A stretch of 17,965 nt of DNA from Roseiarcus sp052147395 (GTDB lineage: Bacteria; Pseudomonadota; Alphaproteobacteria; Rhizobiales; Beijerinckiaceae): positions 1 to 17,965 of the forward strand of contig JBKQKS010000025.1 of the NCBI GenBank assembly GCA_052147395.1, given 5' to 3'. Below the pieces are notes generated by a model that worked only from the letters and a program-made list of their open reading frames with translations, made no database searches and was not told where the DNA came from. Both the position numbers and the translations under genes were made by a program. Shown here piece by piece: positions 1 through 6,512 of this stretch. Position 1 is the first letter of the stretch; every line of letters begins with the position of its first letter.

Positions 1-1
1 C

Positions 2-277
2 GACCTGGTGAAGACGAGCGAGGCGATCGATTTCGAGAGTTCGGCCGTCGGCATCGAGCAGGAATTCGCGCAGCTTCGCGTCACCCAGCCGATCGGGTTC
101 GGCTGGATGGCGAGCGACCTCACCGAACCGGGCGCTGCGGGCGACGCCTCCCGCGCCACGCCCGAGCGCGGCGAAGCGCTGGCCGAGAACGCCGCCGAAC
201 GGTTCATCGATCTCATCCGCGACGTGATCGCCTTCGATCTCGACCGCCTGCGTCCCGGACCGCTGGCGCGCGGGTGA
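2..277 (+). CDS. Creatininase-family amidohydrolase, C-terminal part
   Basis: The frame is open from the first bases of the window, so the gene starts upstream and only about 91 residues remain. The segment FGWMASDL, then a GDAS/ATPERGEALAENAA stretch, then FIDLIRDV resembles the C-terminus of creatininase/creatinine amidohydrolase family proteins. In that family a conserved Gly-Trp and a GDxxxAT-like turn precede the last helices. These are metal-dependent amidases acting on cyclic or small amides; the substrate cannot be inferred from this fragment. The metal-binding N-terminal half lies outside the window. The ORF ends at TGA 275-277, and a diverged repeat copy begins within ten bases. The GTG at 8 is in frame but is unlikely to be the real start, because family members are about 250 residues long. 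Family-level call only. Confidence 0.6.
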   Translation, partial: DLVKTSEAIDFESSAVGIEQEFAQLRVTQPIGFGWMASDLTEPGAAGDASRATPERGEALAENAAERFIDLIRDVIAFDLDRLRPGPLARG

Positions 278-283
278 GGCGGT

Positions 284-425
284 TCCCGGCCGCCCTTGTA
301 GGCGAGGTCGCTGACCTCGCTGCCTCCGCTGGGAACACTCGTGCAGTATGAGGCGCTTACGCGCCGACCAAGGTCGACGACCTCGGCTACAGTATAGCGC
401 CGCTGGCGAATTTGTCCCGGCTACG
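284..425 (+). repeat. Diverged copy A of a MITE-like dispersed repeat
   Basis: This stretch matches the reverse complement of 9412-9563 almost end to end. Shared blocks include GGTCGCTGACCTCGC, CCTCCGCTGGGAA, ATGAGGCGCTT and GGTCGACGACCTCGGCTACA. Here the outer terminal repeats are decayed: the left end begins only at TTCCCGG and the right end reads TCCCGGCTACG. It has internal palindromes GCGAGGTC-GCT-GACCTCGC (about 304-322) and GAGGTCGACGACCTC. It carries no ORF. It fills most of the gap between the creatininase fragment and the Fic module, and lies in the opposite orientation to copy B at 9412-9570. Confidence 0.8.
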
Positions 426-537
426 CGATTACCAGCGGGGCGACTGCGGTGATGTGTCGACGGCCCTCGACGGACGGCTCCACCGGAGACATTGCAAATT
501 CATGGATTCTTCGGGCAGGTTTGCTATGATTTCCGAT

Positions 538-735
538 ATGGATGAAGGCCATTCGACTCGCCGCCTTTCCGAGCGTTTGCAGGAAGCTCAGCACCTGCAA
601 ATGATCGAGGGCAATGCGTTGAGCGACGACGAACTCGCGATGTTCGAAATGTTCGAGCGCGAGGGTTGGTCGCATGAGCGTCGCCGCGCCTATATCCTCG
701 CCCAATTCCAGGTTTCCGCCGCACCGGCGGCGTAA
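538..735 (+). CDS. Antitoxin of the Fic toxin (VbhA-like)
   Basis: A small acidic, helical protein of about 65 residues lies directly upstream of a Fic gene. Its stop TAA (733-735) shares one base with the Fic ATG (735-737), which implies translational coupling. Class I Fic toxins are held inactive by such a partner, which inserts an inhibitory helix with the motif S/T-x-x-x-E-G/N into the AMPylation site. Here the segment LQMIEGN (residues 20-26) keeps Glu-Gly but has Leu where the motif expects Ser/Thr. The later FEMFEREGW...RRRAYILAQ segment forms further helices. The start is uncertain. ATG 538 is preferred for family length; a -10-like TATGAT at 525-530 would make that transcript nearly leaderless. 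ATG 526 (AGGT at 517-520) and ATG 502 (GGAGA at 485-489) are alternatives. Role inferred from position and motif. Confidence 0.65.
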   Translation: MDEGHSTRRLSERLQEAQHLQMIEGNALSDDELAMFEMFEREGWSHERRRAYILAQFQVSAAPAA

Positions 736-1307
736 TGAGCGACGACCCCTACGTCTATCCCGGGACTTCGGTTCTTCGGAATAAGCTCGGAATAACCGAT
801 GCCGGGCGCCTCGGCGCCTTCGAGCGCAGGATGGTCGCCCAGCGGATCGACGAAGGCGTTCCGAGCGGGGGTTTCGATCTCGATCACTTACGCGCAGTCC
901 ATCGCTGCCTGTTCCAGGACGTGTACGATTGGGCGGGGGAAATCCGCACGACGGAGCATTCCAAAGGCGCTCAGCAATTCATGTTCCGTCGGTTCATCGG
1001 GCGCGGCATGGCCGACGTCGCGCGTCGGATCGCGGTCGCTCTGCCCTATGAAGGTTGGAGCTTACCCGACTTCGCCGCGGAGGCGGGCCGCATCGTCGGC
1101 GATGTAAACTACGTTCATCCATTCCGCGAGGGGAATGGGCGCACGCAACTTCTATTCCTCGAGCAACTTTGCCACGCCGCCGGGCGACGCCTCGACTTGC
1201 GCCAAATCGACCGGAAGGACTGGCGCGCGGCCTCGCGCAGCGCCCACGACGCCAATTACGAGGCCATGGGCCGCGCGATCCTTGCCGCGCTCGACCGCAG
1301 CCGCTGA
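735..1307 (+). CDS. Fic-domain protein (AMPylase toxin)
   Basis: This 190-residue protein carries the complete Fic active-site motif HPFREGNGRTQ (residues 128-138). It includes the catalytic His128 and the phosphate-binding GNGR loop, followed by a C-terminal helix. Upstream, VYDWAGEIRTTEHSKG (64-79) and the F..R.FI segment match the flap region that positions the target in Fic proteins. The family moves AMP from ATP to Ser/Thr/Tyr hydroxyls; free-standing bacterial Fic toxins of this size commonly act on gyrase and topoisomerase IV. No inhibitory S/TxxxEG motif is visible at either end of this protein, which fits a class I enzyme controlled by the small ORF immediately upstream. The start overlaps that ORF's stop codon. 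A short hairpin follows the gene. The target is not deducible from sequence. Confidence 0.88.
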   Translation: MSDDPYVYPGTSVLRNKLGITDAGRLGAFERRMVAQRIDEGVPSGGFDLDHLRAVHRCLFQDVYDWAGEIRTTEHSKGAQQFMFRRFIGRGMADVARRIAVALPYEGWSLPDFAAEAGRIVGDVNYVHPFREGNGRTQLLFLEQLCHAAGRRLDLRQIDRKDWRAASRSAHDANYEAMGRAILAALDRSR

Positions 1308-1320
1308 CAAAACCCGCTGT

Positions 1321-1346
1321 CCCTCGACACGACAGGTTGTCGGGGG
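1321..1346 (+). terminator. Hairpin after the Fic gene
   Basis: CCCTCGACA (1321-1329) can pair with TGTCGGGGG (1338-1346) across an 8-base loop, with one G-U pair. It lies 14 bases after the Fic stop. There is no T tract, so intrinsic termination is doubtful; it may only protect the 3' end of the transcript. Confidence 0.3.
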
Positions 1347-1476
1347 GACCGGCGAAAGCGATCGAGCAATCGAGGTTTTCGCGACAGTCCGCGATTTGAT
1401 TTAATGGAGCCTATCCGGCCTCACGCGGCCAATGGCGCGGACTCAGCGCGACGGTCACGAGCGTTACGGCGAGTTG

Positions 1477-1550
1477 GAGTTCGTGGGCGATTACATAGTC
1501 GATCGGAATTACCGAATGACGGCAACAGGTGCGTCAAACCCCAAATTGCA
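1477..1550 (-). pseudogene. Possible remnant of a YgjP-like metallopeptidase
   Basis: The 1308-1769 gap has no intact gene. On the minus strand, 1550-1515 reads CNLGFDAPVAVI and, after a 14-base interruption that contains an in-frame TAA and shifts the frame, 1500-1477 reads DYVIAHEL. Together these resemble the core of YgjP/DUF45 zinc metallopeptidases, where an NWRL...AP segment is followed by VIDYVVAHEL and a downstream His. The 14 inserted bases (1501-1514) look like an imperfect duplication of their neighbours. Sequence further out is no longer recognisable, and the downstream His-Ser...Phe-Trp segment is missing or scrambled. This is a short match judged by eye and could be chance. Confidence 0.33.
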
Positions 1551-1711
1551 ACGACCGCTCCCCGCCCTTCAGCGACTTCCCCGAAGCCGCGCGCAGGCGC
1601 CGACCGCAGCCGAACCTGCGCTGACGATCCCGCGCCGCCCCGCCAGCGGAAGGCATGCTCGAGGAGCGACCCTAAAATAAGCGGCGAACCGATCTCCGCA
1701 ACAATGCGCCT

Positions 1712-1739
1712 TTGGAGAGCGTTGGCCGCGTGCTATTCT
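1712..1739 (+). promoter_or_regulatory. Candidate sigma-70-type promoter of yqgE
   Basis: TTGGAG (1712-1717) and TATTCT (1734-1739) are separated by 16 bases. A transcript starting near 1746 would have a leader of about 24 bases before the ATG at 1770. Assigned by motif only. Confidence 0.35.
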
Positions 1740-1769
1740 CGCTCCGCTCCGTAGACGCTGAGGTGAGAC

Positions 1770-2429
1770 ATGTCCGCGATTTGGTGGCGTCGTCTCGGCT
1801 TCATCGTCGCAGCGTTCGTCCTGCAAACGGTCGTCCTCAGGGCGGCGTTGCCTGGGCCGGACGAAGCGCCCGCTCCCCCCTCGCTCGCCGGCCAATTGCT
1901 GGTCGCCGCGCCCTGGATAGGCGACCCGCGCTTCGAGCGCGCAGTCATCTTGATCGTTCAGGACGGTCCCGGCGGCGCCGTCGGGATCGTCATCAACAAG
2001 CCGATCGGAGAACAACCGCTCGCCAGCGTTCTCGAGGCGCTCGGCCAAAAGGGCGGCGGCGTCACGGGAAATGTCCGAATCTTTTCGGGCGGCCCGATGC
2101 AGCCGGAAGTCGGCTTCGTGATCCACAGTCCCGATTACCGTCGGCCGGAAACTGTCGCCATCACGGATCACGTTTCGATGACGTCGAGCCTCGCGATCTT
2201 GAAGGACATTGGCGACAAGCGAGGGCCAGCAAAGGTCTTCGTCACCTTCGGCTACGCTGGCTGGGGATCGGACCAACTCGAGCACGAGATCGAAGAGCGC
2301 TTCTGGGGGACCGCCGAGGCCGATCCAACCCTCGTCTTCGACGAAGATAGGGACAATGTCTGGGATATCGCCTGGAACCGTCGTACCCAGCATAGTCAGC
2401 TGGAAAGTCCAAAAATCCGCGTTGAATAA
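1770..2429 (+). CDS. YqgE/AlgH family protein with N-terminal membrane anchor
   Basis: The core from about residue 40 is typical of the UPF0301 (YqgE/AlgH) family: GQLLVAAPWIGDPRFERAVI, then GAVGIVINKPI, a FSGGPMQPEVGFVIHS segment, and FGYAGWGSDQLEHEI near the end. No biochemical activity is firmly established for the family; AlgH was named in connection with alginate regulation in Pseudomonas. The oddity is an extra N-terminus. Residues 1-7 carry two Arg, followed by a hydrophobic stretch (about 9-27, GFIVAAFVLQTVVLRAAL) and a Pro-rich linker, which looks like a signal peptide or signal anchor. Typical family members of about 185-200 residues are cytosolic. The ATG is preceded by GAGGTGA (1760-1766). 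Total length is 219 residues. It stands alone between two non-coding stretches. Confidence 0.85.
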   Translation: MSAIWWRRLGFIVAAFVLQTVVLRAALPGPDEAPAPPSLAGQLLVAAPWIGDPRFERAVILIVQDGPGGAVGIVINKPIGEQPLASVLEALGQKGGGVTGNVRIFSGGPMQPEVGFVIHSPDYRRPETVAITDHVSMTSSLAILKDIGDKRGPAKVFVTFGYAGWGSDQLEHEIEERFWGTAEADPTLVFDEDRDNVWDIAWNRRTQHSQLESPKIRVE

Positions 2430-2486
2430 AGCGGATGGCGGCAAAGACAGGGCAATCGGGTGAAACAACTTGTCGCAACCTTTCTG

Positions 2487-2639
2487 CCGTCATTGCGAGC
2501 GCAGCGAAGCAATCCAGCCGTGGTGTGATGCCTGGCGGGCCGCGAGCTCGAGATATCCGGCGGGGGATAGTGGGTTAGCTTCGGTGGTTTCGAAGGGGGC
2601 GGAGGGGCTGGATTGCTTCGCTGCGCTCGCTTTTGACGG
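2487..2639. repeat. Paired inverted palindromic repeat (CGTCATTGCGAGCG type)
   Basis: A left arm at 2487-2517 (CCGTCATTGCGAGCG then CAGCGAAGCAATCCAG) is repeated in inverse orientation at 2608-2639 (CTGGATTGCTTCGC then TGCGCTCGC...TGACGG). Together they enclose about 90 bases. The arms differ by a few bases next to the outer TGACGG end. I recognise this arm as a common dispersed element of alphaproteobacterial chromosomes. It occupies most of the 345-base gap between yqgE and rnhB and pushes the rnhB start downstream. No gene is contained in it. Confidence 0.8.
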
Positions 2640-2774
2640 CCTAGGAATGGATTGCCGCCACTCAGCTGATTGCCCTGCCGTCCCCGCGTCCAAGAACGGG
2701 CGCGCCAAGCGTTGGGTTGCGAACGCGAAACTCGTAAGCCTCCGTTCGTTGCCACTCGATCGCTGGGGAACTTC

Positions 2775-3407
2775 GTGAAACGTCGCTGTCCGTCCGGACC
2801 CGATTTCGCTCACGAGCGGGAACGTTTCGCGCTCGGCGACAAACTCGTCGCGGGGGTCGACGAAGTCGGGCGCGGGCCGCTCGCCGGCCCGGTGCTGGTC
2901 GCGGCGGTAATCCTCGACCCGCAGGCGATTCCCGAAGGCATCGACGACTCGAAGGTTTTGGGCGCGGCGCGCCGCGAGGCGCTGGCCCAGGCGATCCTCG
3001 CGAGCGCGCTCGGCGTCGCGATCGCGACCGCGTGCGCGGCCGAGATCGACGCCCTAAACATCCGCGGCGCGACGCTGAGAGCGATGGCCCGCGCGCTCGC
3101 GGCCCTGTCGCCGCGTCCCGATTTCGCGCTGATCGACGGCCGCGACGTCCCGCCCGGTCTCGTCTCACCGGCCAACGCGCTCGTCGGCGGCGACCGCCGC
3201 TCGCTGTCGATCGCGGCGGCGTCGATTGTCGCCAAGACGGCGCGCGACGCGCTGATGGCGACGGCCGACCGCTTCCATCCCGGCTATGGCTTCGCCGAAC
3301 ACGCCGGCTATGCGACGTTGCGCCATCGCGAGGCGATCCTGAGGCTCGGCGCCTGTCCCCTGCACCGGCGCTCGTTCCATGTCTCCGAGCCCCGGCCGCG
3401 GCCCTGA
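2775..3407 (+). CDS. rnhB: Ribonuclease HII
   Basis: RNase HII cleaves the RNA strand of RNA-DNA hybrids and nicks 5' to ribonucleotides misincorporated in DNA. Signature blocks are all present in this 210-residue protein: AGVDEVGRGPLAGPV (residues 26-40, acidic Asp29 and Glu30), DDSK (57-60), ALIDGRD (118-124, Asp121), GGDRRSLSIAAASIVAKTARD (138-158, Asp158) and HPGYGFAEHAGY (168-179). The family's four catalytic acidic residues are therefore accounted for. GTG 2775 is chosen because GGGGAA sits at 2765-2770 and the protein then has the usual length. The frame stays open to 2670, but that extension is Arg-rich and unlike the family. The gene is followed by ccrM on the same strand after 178 bases, an order I recall from other Hyphomicrobiales. 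Confidence 0.95.
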   Translation: MKRRCPSGPDFAHERERFALGDKLVAGVDEVGRGPLAGPVLVAAVILDPQAIPEGIDDSKVLGAARREALAQAILASALGVAIATACAAEIDALNIRGATLRAMARALAALSPRPDFALIDGRDVPPGLVSPANALVGGDRRSLSIAAASIVAKTARDALMATADRFHPGYGFAEHAGYATLRHREAILRLGACPLHRRSFHVSEPRPRP

Positions 3408-3526
3408 TTCGGGTGCGCCGAAGTGTTTCGAATTCGTTGATATCGTATCGAAATTCGTGTGTCTAGACGCGTGCGAAAACGGCACGCCGACGCAAGCTTC
3501 GGGCTAACTCCGCCTTTACCTGAATC
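3406..3526 (+). promoter_or_regulatory. Putative ccrM control region: two GANTC sites and a CtrA-like box
   Basis: Two GANTC sites, the methylation target of CcrM, lie before the gene: GATTC 3406-3410 (overlapping the rnhB stop) and GAATC 3522-3526. Between them CTAA (3504-3507), seven bases, then TTTA (3515-3518) matches the CtrA consensus TTAA-N7-TTAA with one mismatch in each half. In Caulobacter, ccrM is activated by CtrA and repressed by methylation of GANTC in its promoter. The same logic here is inference from motifs; no start site can be assigned. Confidence 0.35.
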
Positions 3527-3585
3527 GTTTCATAAGAAGCGTGCCGGCGCGTTGTTTCCGGCGCGAGTGTAAAGTGGTTGCGTTC

Positions 3586-4767
3586 ATGCGTCGTTCCCGC
3601 GCCGGGATGTCCGGTCGCCCCGCCCAGCTTCAGGTTCTGCGTACTGGGGTCGCTGCGATCGGATGGCCCGGCGTGTCAGCGGCGCCGCCGGAGGACGAGA
3701 TTCTCGTCGGCGACTGCGTGGCGAAACTGGAAGCGCTGCCGCCGGCCTCGGTCGACTTCGTGTTCGCCGACCCGCCCTACAACCTGCAGCTCGAGAACCC
3801 GCTCTCCCGGCCGGATCAGAGCCTCGTCGACGCCGTCGACGACGCCTGGGACAAGTTCGCCGATTTTTCCGAATACGACGCCTTCACCCGCAATTGGCTC
3901 GCCGCGGCGAGAAGGGTGATGAAGCGCGAGGCGACGATCGTCGTCATCGGCTCCTACCACAACATCTTCCGCGTCGGCGCGATTCTGCAGGACCTCGGCT
4001 TCTGGATCCTCAACGACATCGTGTGGCGAAAAGCCAACCCGATGCCCAATTTCCGCGGCCGGCGGTTCACCAATGCCCACGAGACGATGATCTGGGCCAC
4101 CCGCTCGGCGGACGCGAAGAGCTATACCTTCAATTACGAGGCGCTGAAGGCCGGCAACGACGATTGCCAGGCGCGCTCGGACTGGTTCTTCCCGATCTGC
4201 ACTGGCGCGGAGCGGCTAAAGGACGCAGAGGGCCGCAAGACCCATCCGACGCAGAAGCCCGAGGCGCTGCTCGCCAAAATCCTGGTGTCGGCGACCAACC
4301 CCGGCGACCTCGTGCTCGACCCGTTCTTCGGTTCGGGCACCACCGGCGCCGTCGCCAAGCGGTTGCGCCGGCGCTTTCTCGGCATCGAACGCGACGTCGG
4401 CTATGCCGATGCGGCGCGGGCGCGCATCGACGCGGTCGAGCCGCTGCCCGAAGCGGCGCTTTCGCCGATGCCCTCGAAGCGCAGCGAGCCGCGGGTTGCG
4501 TTCGCGAGCGTCGTGGAAGCCGGCCTCGTCACACCCGGCGAGACCCTGTTCGACGCCCGGCGCCGCCATGGCGCCACGGTGCGCGCCGACGGAGCCCTGA
4601 CGCTGGGGCCTGCGGTAGGCTCGATCCACAAGATCGGCGCCCTGGCGCAGGGGCTTCCCGCGTGCAACGGCTGGACGTTCTGGCACGTCGAGCGCTCGGG
4701 GCGGCTCTTGCCGATCGACGACCTGCGCGCGTCCTTGCGCGGCGCAATGCGCGAAGCCGCTGAATAG
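3586..4767 (+). CDS. ccrM: Cell-cycle DNA adenine methyltransferase CcrM (GANTC)
   Basis: CcrM methylates adenine in GANTC and couples gene expression to replication in Alphaproteobacteria. It has a beta-class arrangement: catalytic motif FADPPYNLQL first (DPPY at residues 62-65), then a target-recognition region with NPMPNFRGRRFTNAHE, HPTQKP (220-225), and the SAM-binding DPFFGSGTTGAVAKRL (245-260). A C-terminal domain of about 95 residues (KRSEPRVAF to the end), with GSIHKIGALAQGLPACNGW, is the RAMA-type extension that full CcrM enzymes need for DNA binding. Length is about 393 residues, versus about 360-380 usually; the excess lies at the N-terminus. The start is uncertain: ATG 3586, ATG 3607 and GTG 3673 are all in frame, and similarity to the family begins only at about DEILVGDCV. 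It runs convergently into prmB with two bases between the stops. Confidence 0.94.
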   Translation: MRRSRAGMSGRPAQLQVLRTGVAAIGWPGVSAAPPEDEILVGDCVAKLEALPPASVDFVFADPPYNLQLENPLSRPDQSLVDAVDDAWDKFADFSEYDAFTRNWLAAARRVMKREATIVVIGSYHNIFRVGAILQDLGFWILNDIVWRKANPMPNFRGRRFTNAHETMIWATRSADAKSYTFNYEALKAGNDDCQARSDWFFPICTGAERLKDAEGRKTHPTQKPEALLAKILVSATNPGDLVLDPFFGSGTTGAVAKRLRRRFLGIERDVGYADAARARIDAVEPLPEAALSPMPSKRSEPRVAFASVVEAGLVTPGETLFDARRRHGATVRADGALTLGPAVGSIHKIGALAQGLPACNGWTFWHVERSGRLLPIDDLRASLRGAMREAAE

Positions 4768-4769
4768 GA

Positions 4770-5696
4770 TCAGCCATGGCGCCGGCGCCGTGGCGTCGGC
4801 AGATCCTCTTCGCGCACGAAGAACACTTCGCCCTCGCTCTCCCGGGTGTCGAGCCACATCCAGTTCATATCCGGATATTCGTCCTCGAGCAGCGACCGGC
4901 CCTGGCCGATCTCGCAGATCAGCGCGCCGCCGGGCGTGAGATGGGCGCGAGATTCGGCGAGGATGCGGCGCACGATGTCGAGGCCGTCCCTGCCTCCGGC
5001 GTGGGCGATGCGCGGCTCGGCGGCGAATTCCGGCGGGAATGCGTCGAGCGTCTCGGCGTCGACATAAGGGGGGTTGGCCAGGATGATATCGTAGCGGCTC
5101 TCGCCGAGCGGCGCGAACAGGTCGCCCTGGATGAGCTCGACGCGTTTCTCGAGCTTGTGTTCCGCGACATTGCGCTTGGCGACCTCGAGCGCTTCGGCGC
5201 TGATGTCGACGGCGTCGATCTGCGCATAGGGCAAACCGCCGGCCGCGAGAATCGCCAGCGAGGCGCCGCCCGTGCACAGATCGAGCACGCGCTCGACGTC
5301 TTCCGGATCTTCGATGAGGCCTCCCTCGCCGACGATCTCGGTGAACAACAGCTCGCCGATGAAGCTGCGCGGCACGATGACGCGTTCGTCGACGTAAAAC
5401 GGTACGCCCTGGACATAGGCGCGGTGGAGCAGATAGGCGGCCGGCTTGCGCGAGGTCACGCGGGCGTCGATGAGTTCGGCCAGTCTCGCCCGTTCGTCGG
5501 GCAGCAGCCTGGCGTCGGCGAACGGATCGAGCGACTCGATCGGTAAATTGAGCGCTTCGAGGATGATGTAGGCGGCCTCGTCGACGGCGTTGGTCGCGCC
5601 GTGGCCGTAGGCGAGCCCAGCCGCATTGAACCGGCCAACCGCGTGGCGGAACCAGTCGCGCGGGGTGACGAAAATTTCCAGACGCGGATCGGACAT
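4770..5696 (-). CDS. prmB: Ribosomal protein L3 glutamine N5-methyltransferase PrmB
   Basis: This SAM-dependent enzyme of the HemK family methylates the side-chain amide of a Gln. PrmB modifies ribosomal protein L3 and PrmC modifies release factors. It is 308 residues long. The N-terminal helical domain includes YGHGATNAVDEAAYIIL (30-46). The linker VDERVIVPRSFIGEL (102-116) is the signature that favours PrmB over PrmC. The SAM-binding segment is VLDLCTGGASLAI (137-149), followed by the catalytic NPPYVDAETL (208-217), whose Asn-Pro-Pro-Tyr holds the Gln amide. ATG 5696 is preceded by AGAAAGG on the minus strand. A strong terminator of the upstream psiF-like gene lies just ahead, so prmB probably has its own promoter there or depends on read-through. 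Confidence 0.9.
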   Translation of the reverse strand: MSDPRLEIFVTPRDWFRHAVGRFNAAGLAYGHGATNAVDEAAYIILEALNLPIESLDPFADARLLPDERARLAELIDARVTSRKPAAYLLHRAYVQGVPFYVDERVIVPRSFIGELLFTEIVGEGGLIEDPEDVERVLDLCTGGASLAILAAGGLPYAQIDAVDISAEALEVAKRNVAEHKLEKRVELIQGDLFAPLGESRYDIILANPPYVDAETLDAFPPEFAAEPRIAHAGGRDGLDIVRRILAESRAHLTPGGALICEIGQGRSLLEDEYPDMNWMWLDTRESEGEVFFVREEDLPTPRRRRHG

Positions 5697-5720
5697 GGTT
5701 CGGTACCTTTCTCGGAGGCG

Positions 5721-5747
5721 AAAAAAAGGCCGGCGCGGGCGCCGGCC
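5721..5747 (-). terminator. Rho-independent terminator after the psiF-like gene
   Basis: On the minus strand GGCCGGCG pairs with CGCCGGCC around a 4-base loop, followed directly by seven T residues (the A run at 5721-5727 on the plus strand). It sits 37 bases after the psiF-like stop and 25 bases before the prmB start. Confidence 0.85.
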
Positions 5748-5783
5748 ACGAGCGACCGGGTCGAAGCGGCCCGACCGGCGCGA

Positions 5784-6026
5784 TCACTTGCCTTTGATGC
5801 AATCGCGATGGAACTTCCTGCGGTACTTGCCATGAAGATTCTGCGCGTCCGCCTGCTTGTAACAGTCAGCCGACTTCGCCTTCTTCGCGGCCGCGTCGTC
5901 AGTTGGCGCCGCAGTGGCCTGCGGCGCCGTCGTCGCGGCCGGGGTGGCCGGAGCGGTCTGAGCATAGACAGCGCCGGAGGCCAGCGTGCCGAGCGCCAGC
6001 GCGGCGGCGAGCGTCGTGATTTTCAT
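5784..6026 (-). CDS. Small secreted PsiF-repeat protein
   Basis: This is an 80-residue exported protein. Residues 1-22 form a clear signal peptide with Ala-rich hydrophobic core and a likely cleavage after VYA22. An Ala/Thr/Pro-rich linker follows (23-45). One PsiF-type repeat fills the C-terminus: SADCYKQADAQNLHGKYRRKFHRDCIK (52-78), with two Cys (55 and 76) spaced for a disulfide and the basic pattern of the family. PsiF was named as a phosphate-starvation-inducible gene of Escherichia coli; its function is unknown, and Hyphomicrobiales often carry several such proteins. The ATG is preceded by GGGGGAAGAG on the minus strand, and the gene ends at a strong terminator. It is probably a monocistronic periplasmic protein. 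No PHO box was recognised. Confidence 0.78.
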   Translation of the reverse strand: MKITTLAAALALGTLASGAVYAQTAPATPAATTAPQATAAPTDDAAAKKAKSADCYKQADAQNLHGKYRRKFHRDCIKGK

Positions 6027-6100
6027 GATTTTGCTCTTCCCCCATCGAGAGAATTTCTGCCGCGGCGCCCGAGTTTTGCCAAGCGGCGCCGCGCCGCCTT

Positions 6101-6127
6101 ATTATTCTCGGGACCATCGCCGGACAA
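6101..6127 (-). promoter_or_regulatory. Candidate promoter of the psiF-like gene
   Basis: On the minus strand TTGTCC (6127-6122) is followed after 15 bases by AATAAT (6106-6101), which matches the -10 consensus at five of six positions. The spacing is short. It would leave a leader of about 70 bases before the ATG at 6026. Confidence 0.28.
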
Positions 6128-6164
6128 GCCGGCGCGCCGCCGCGATCCGACGAAACTACATGAT

Positions 6165-6512
6165 TCACAACGCCGCATAGCGCTCGCGGAACCGTTCCAG
6201 GTTTACGGCGACCCGCCGGCGCCGGCCGGCGCCGATCTTTTTTTCGCCTTCGTGAGCCTCCACGGCGAACAGCACGCTGCGTCCGGAAACCTCGATCAAC
6301 TTCGCGGCGGCGACGATTTTCGCCCCGACCGGACTCGCAGCGAGATGGCGGATGTTCACTTCGTTGCCGACCGTCACCCAACCCGCGGCCAGATGCGGTG
6401 GCGCCGCGAAGCCCGAGGCGACCTCCATCGCCATGATCATCATCGGCGTGCCGGGCACATGGCCGCCGACGGTGAGCTCGGGTGTCACCGTTTCCTCTTT
6501 GCGGCCGGTCAT
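6165..6512 (-). CDS. FlK-like hotdog-fold thioesterase
   Basis: A single hotdog-fold protein of 115 residues related to fluoroacetyl-CoA thioesterase FlK. Thr22, Glu30, Gly49 and His56 (in GTPMMIMAMEVAS and GWVTVGNEVNIRHLA) reproduce the spacing of the FlK residues Thr42, Glu50, Gly69 and His76. The C-terminal VLFAVEAHEGEKKIGAG strand followed by RRRVAVNLERF also matches. The position equivalent to FlK Phe36, part of its hydrophobic lid, is Gly16 here, so fluoroacetyl-CoA is unlikely to be the substrate. A housekeeping acyl-CoA or aromatic acyl-CoA hydrolase is more probable. The frame extends to GTG 6533, but no ribosome-binding site serves it. ATG 6512 overlaps the stop of a tiny ORF (6509-6544) that has a good Shine-Dalgarno, so translation is probably coupled to it. 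Confidence 0.8.
   Translation of the reverse strand: MTGRKEETVTPELTVGGHVPGTPMMIMAMEVASGFAAPPHLAAGWVTVGNEVNIRHLAASPVGAKIVAAAKLIEVSGRSVLFAVEAHEGEKKIGAGRRRRVAVNLERFRERYAAL

Noticed and set aside
1404..1754. 116-residue plus-strand ORF before yqgE
   Set aside because: Arg/Pro/Ser-rich, no ribosome-binding site, no recognisable domain; lies over the possible YgjP remnant.
2670..2774. Longer N-terminus for rnhB
   Set aside because: No similarity to RNase HII, starts just after a repeat, and a better ribosome-binding site serves GTG 2775.
3469..3487. GCGTGC/GCACGC hairpin after rnhB as a terminator
   Set aside because: Only six pairs and no T tract; not enough to call.
4216..5802. 528-residue minus-strand ORF
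   Set aside because: Out-of-frame shadow of prmB and antisense of ccrM; GC-rich codon structure keeps it open.
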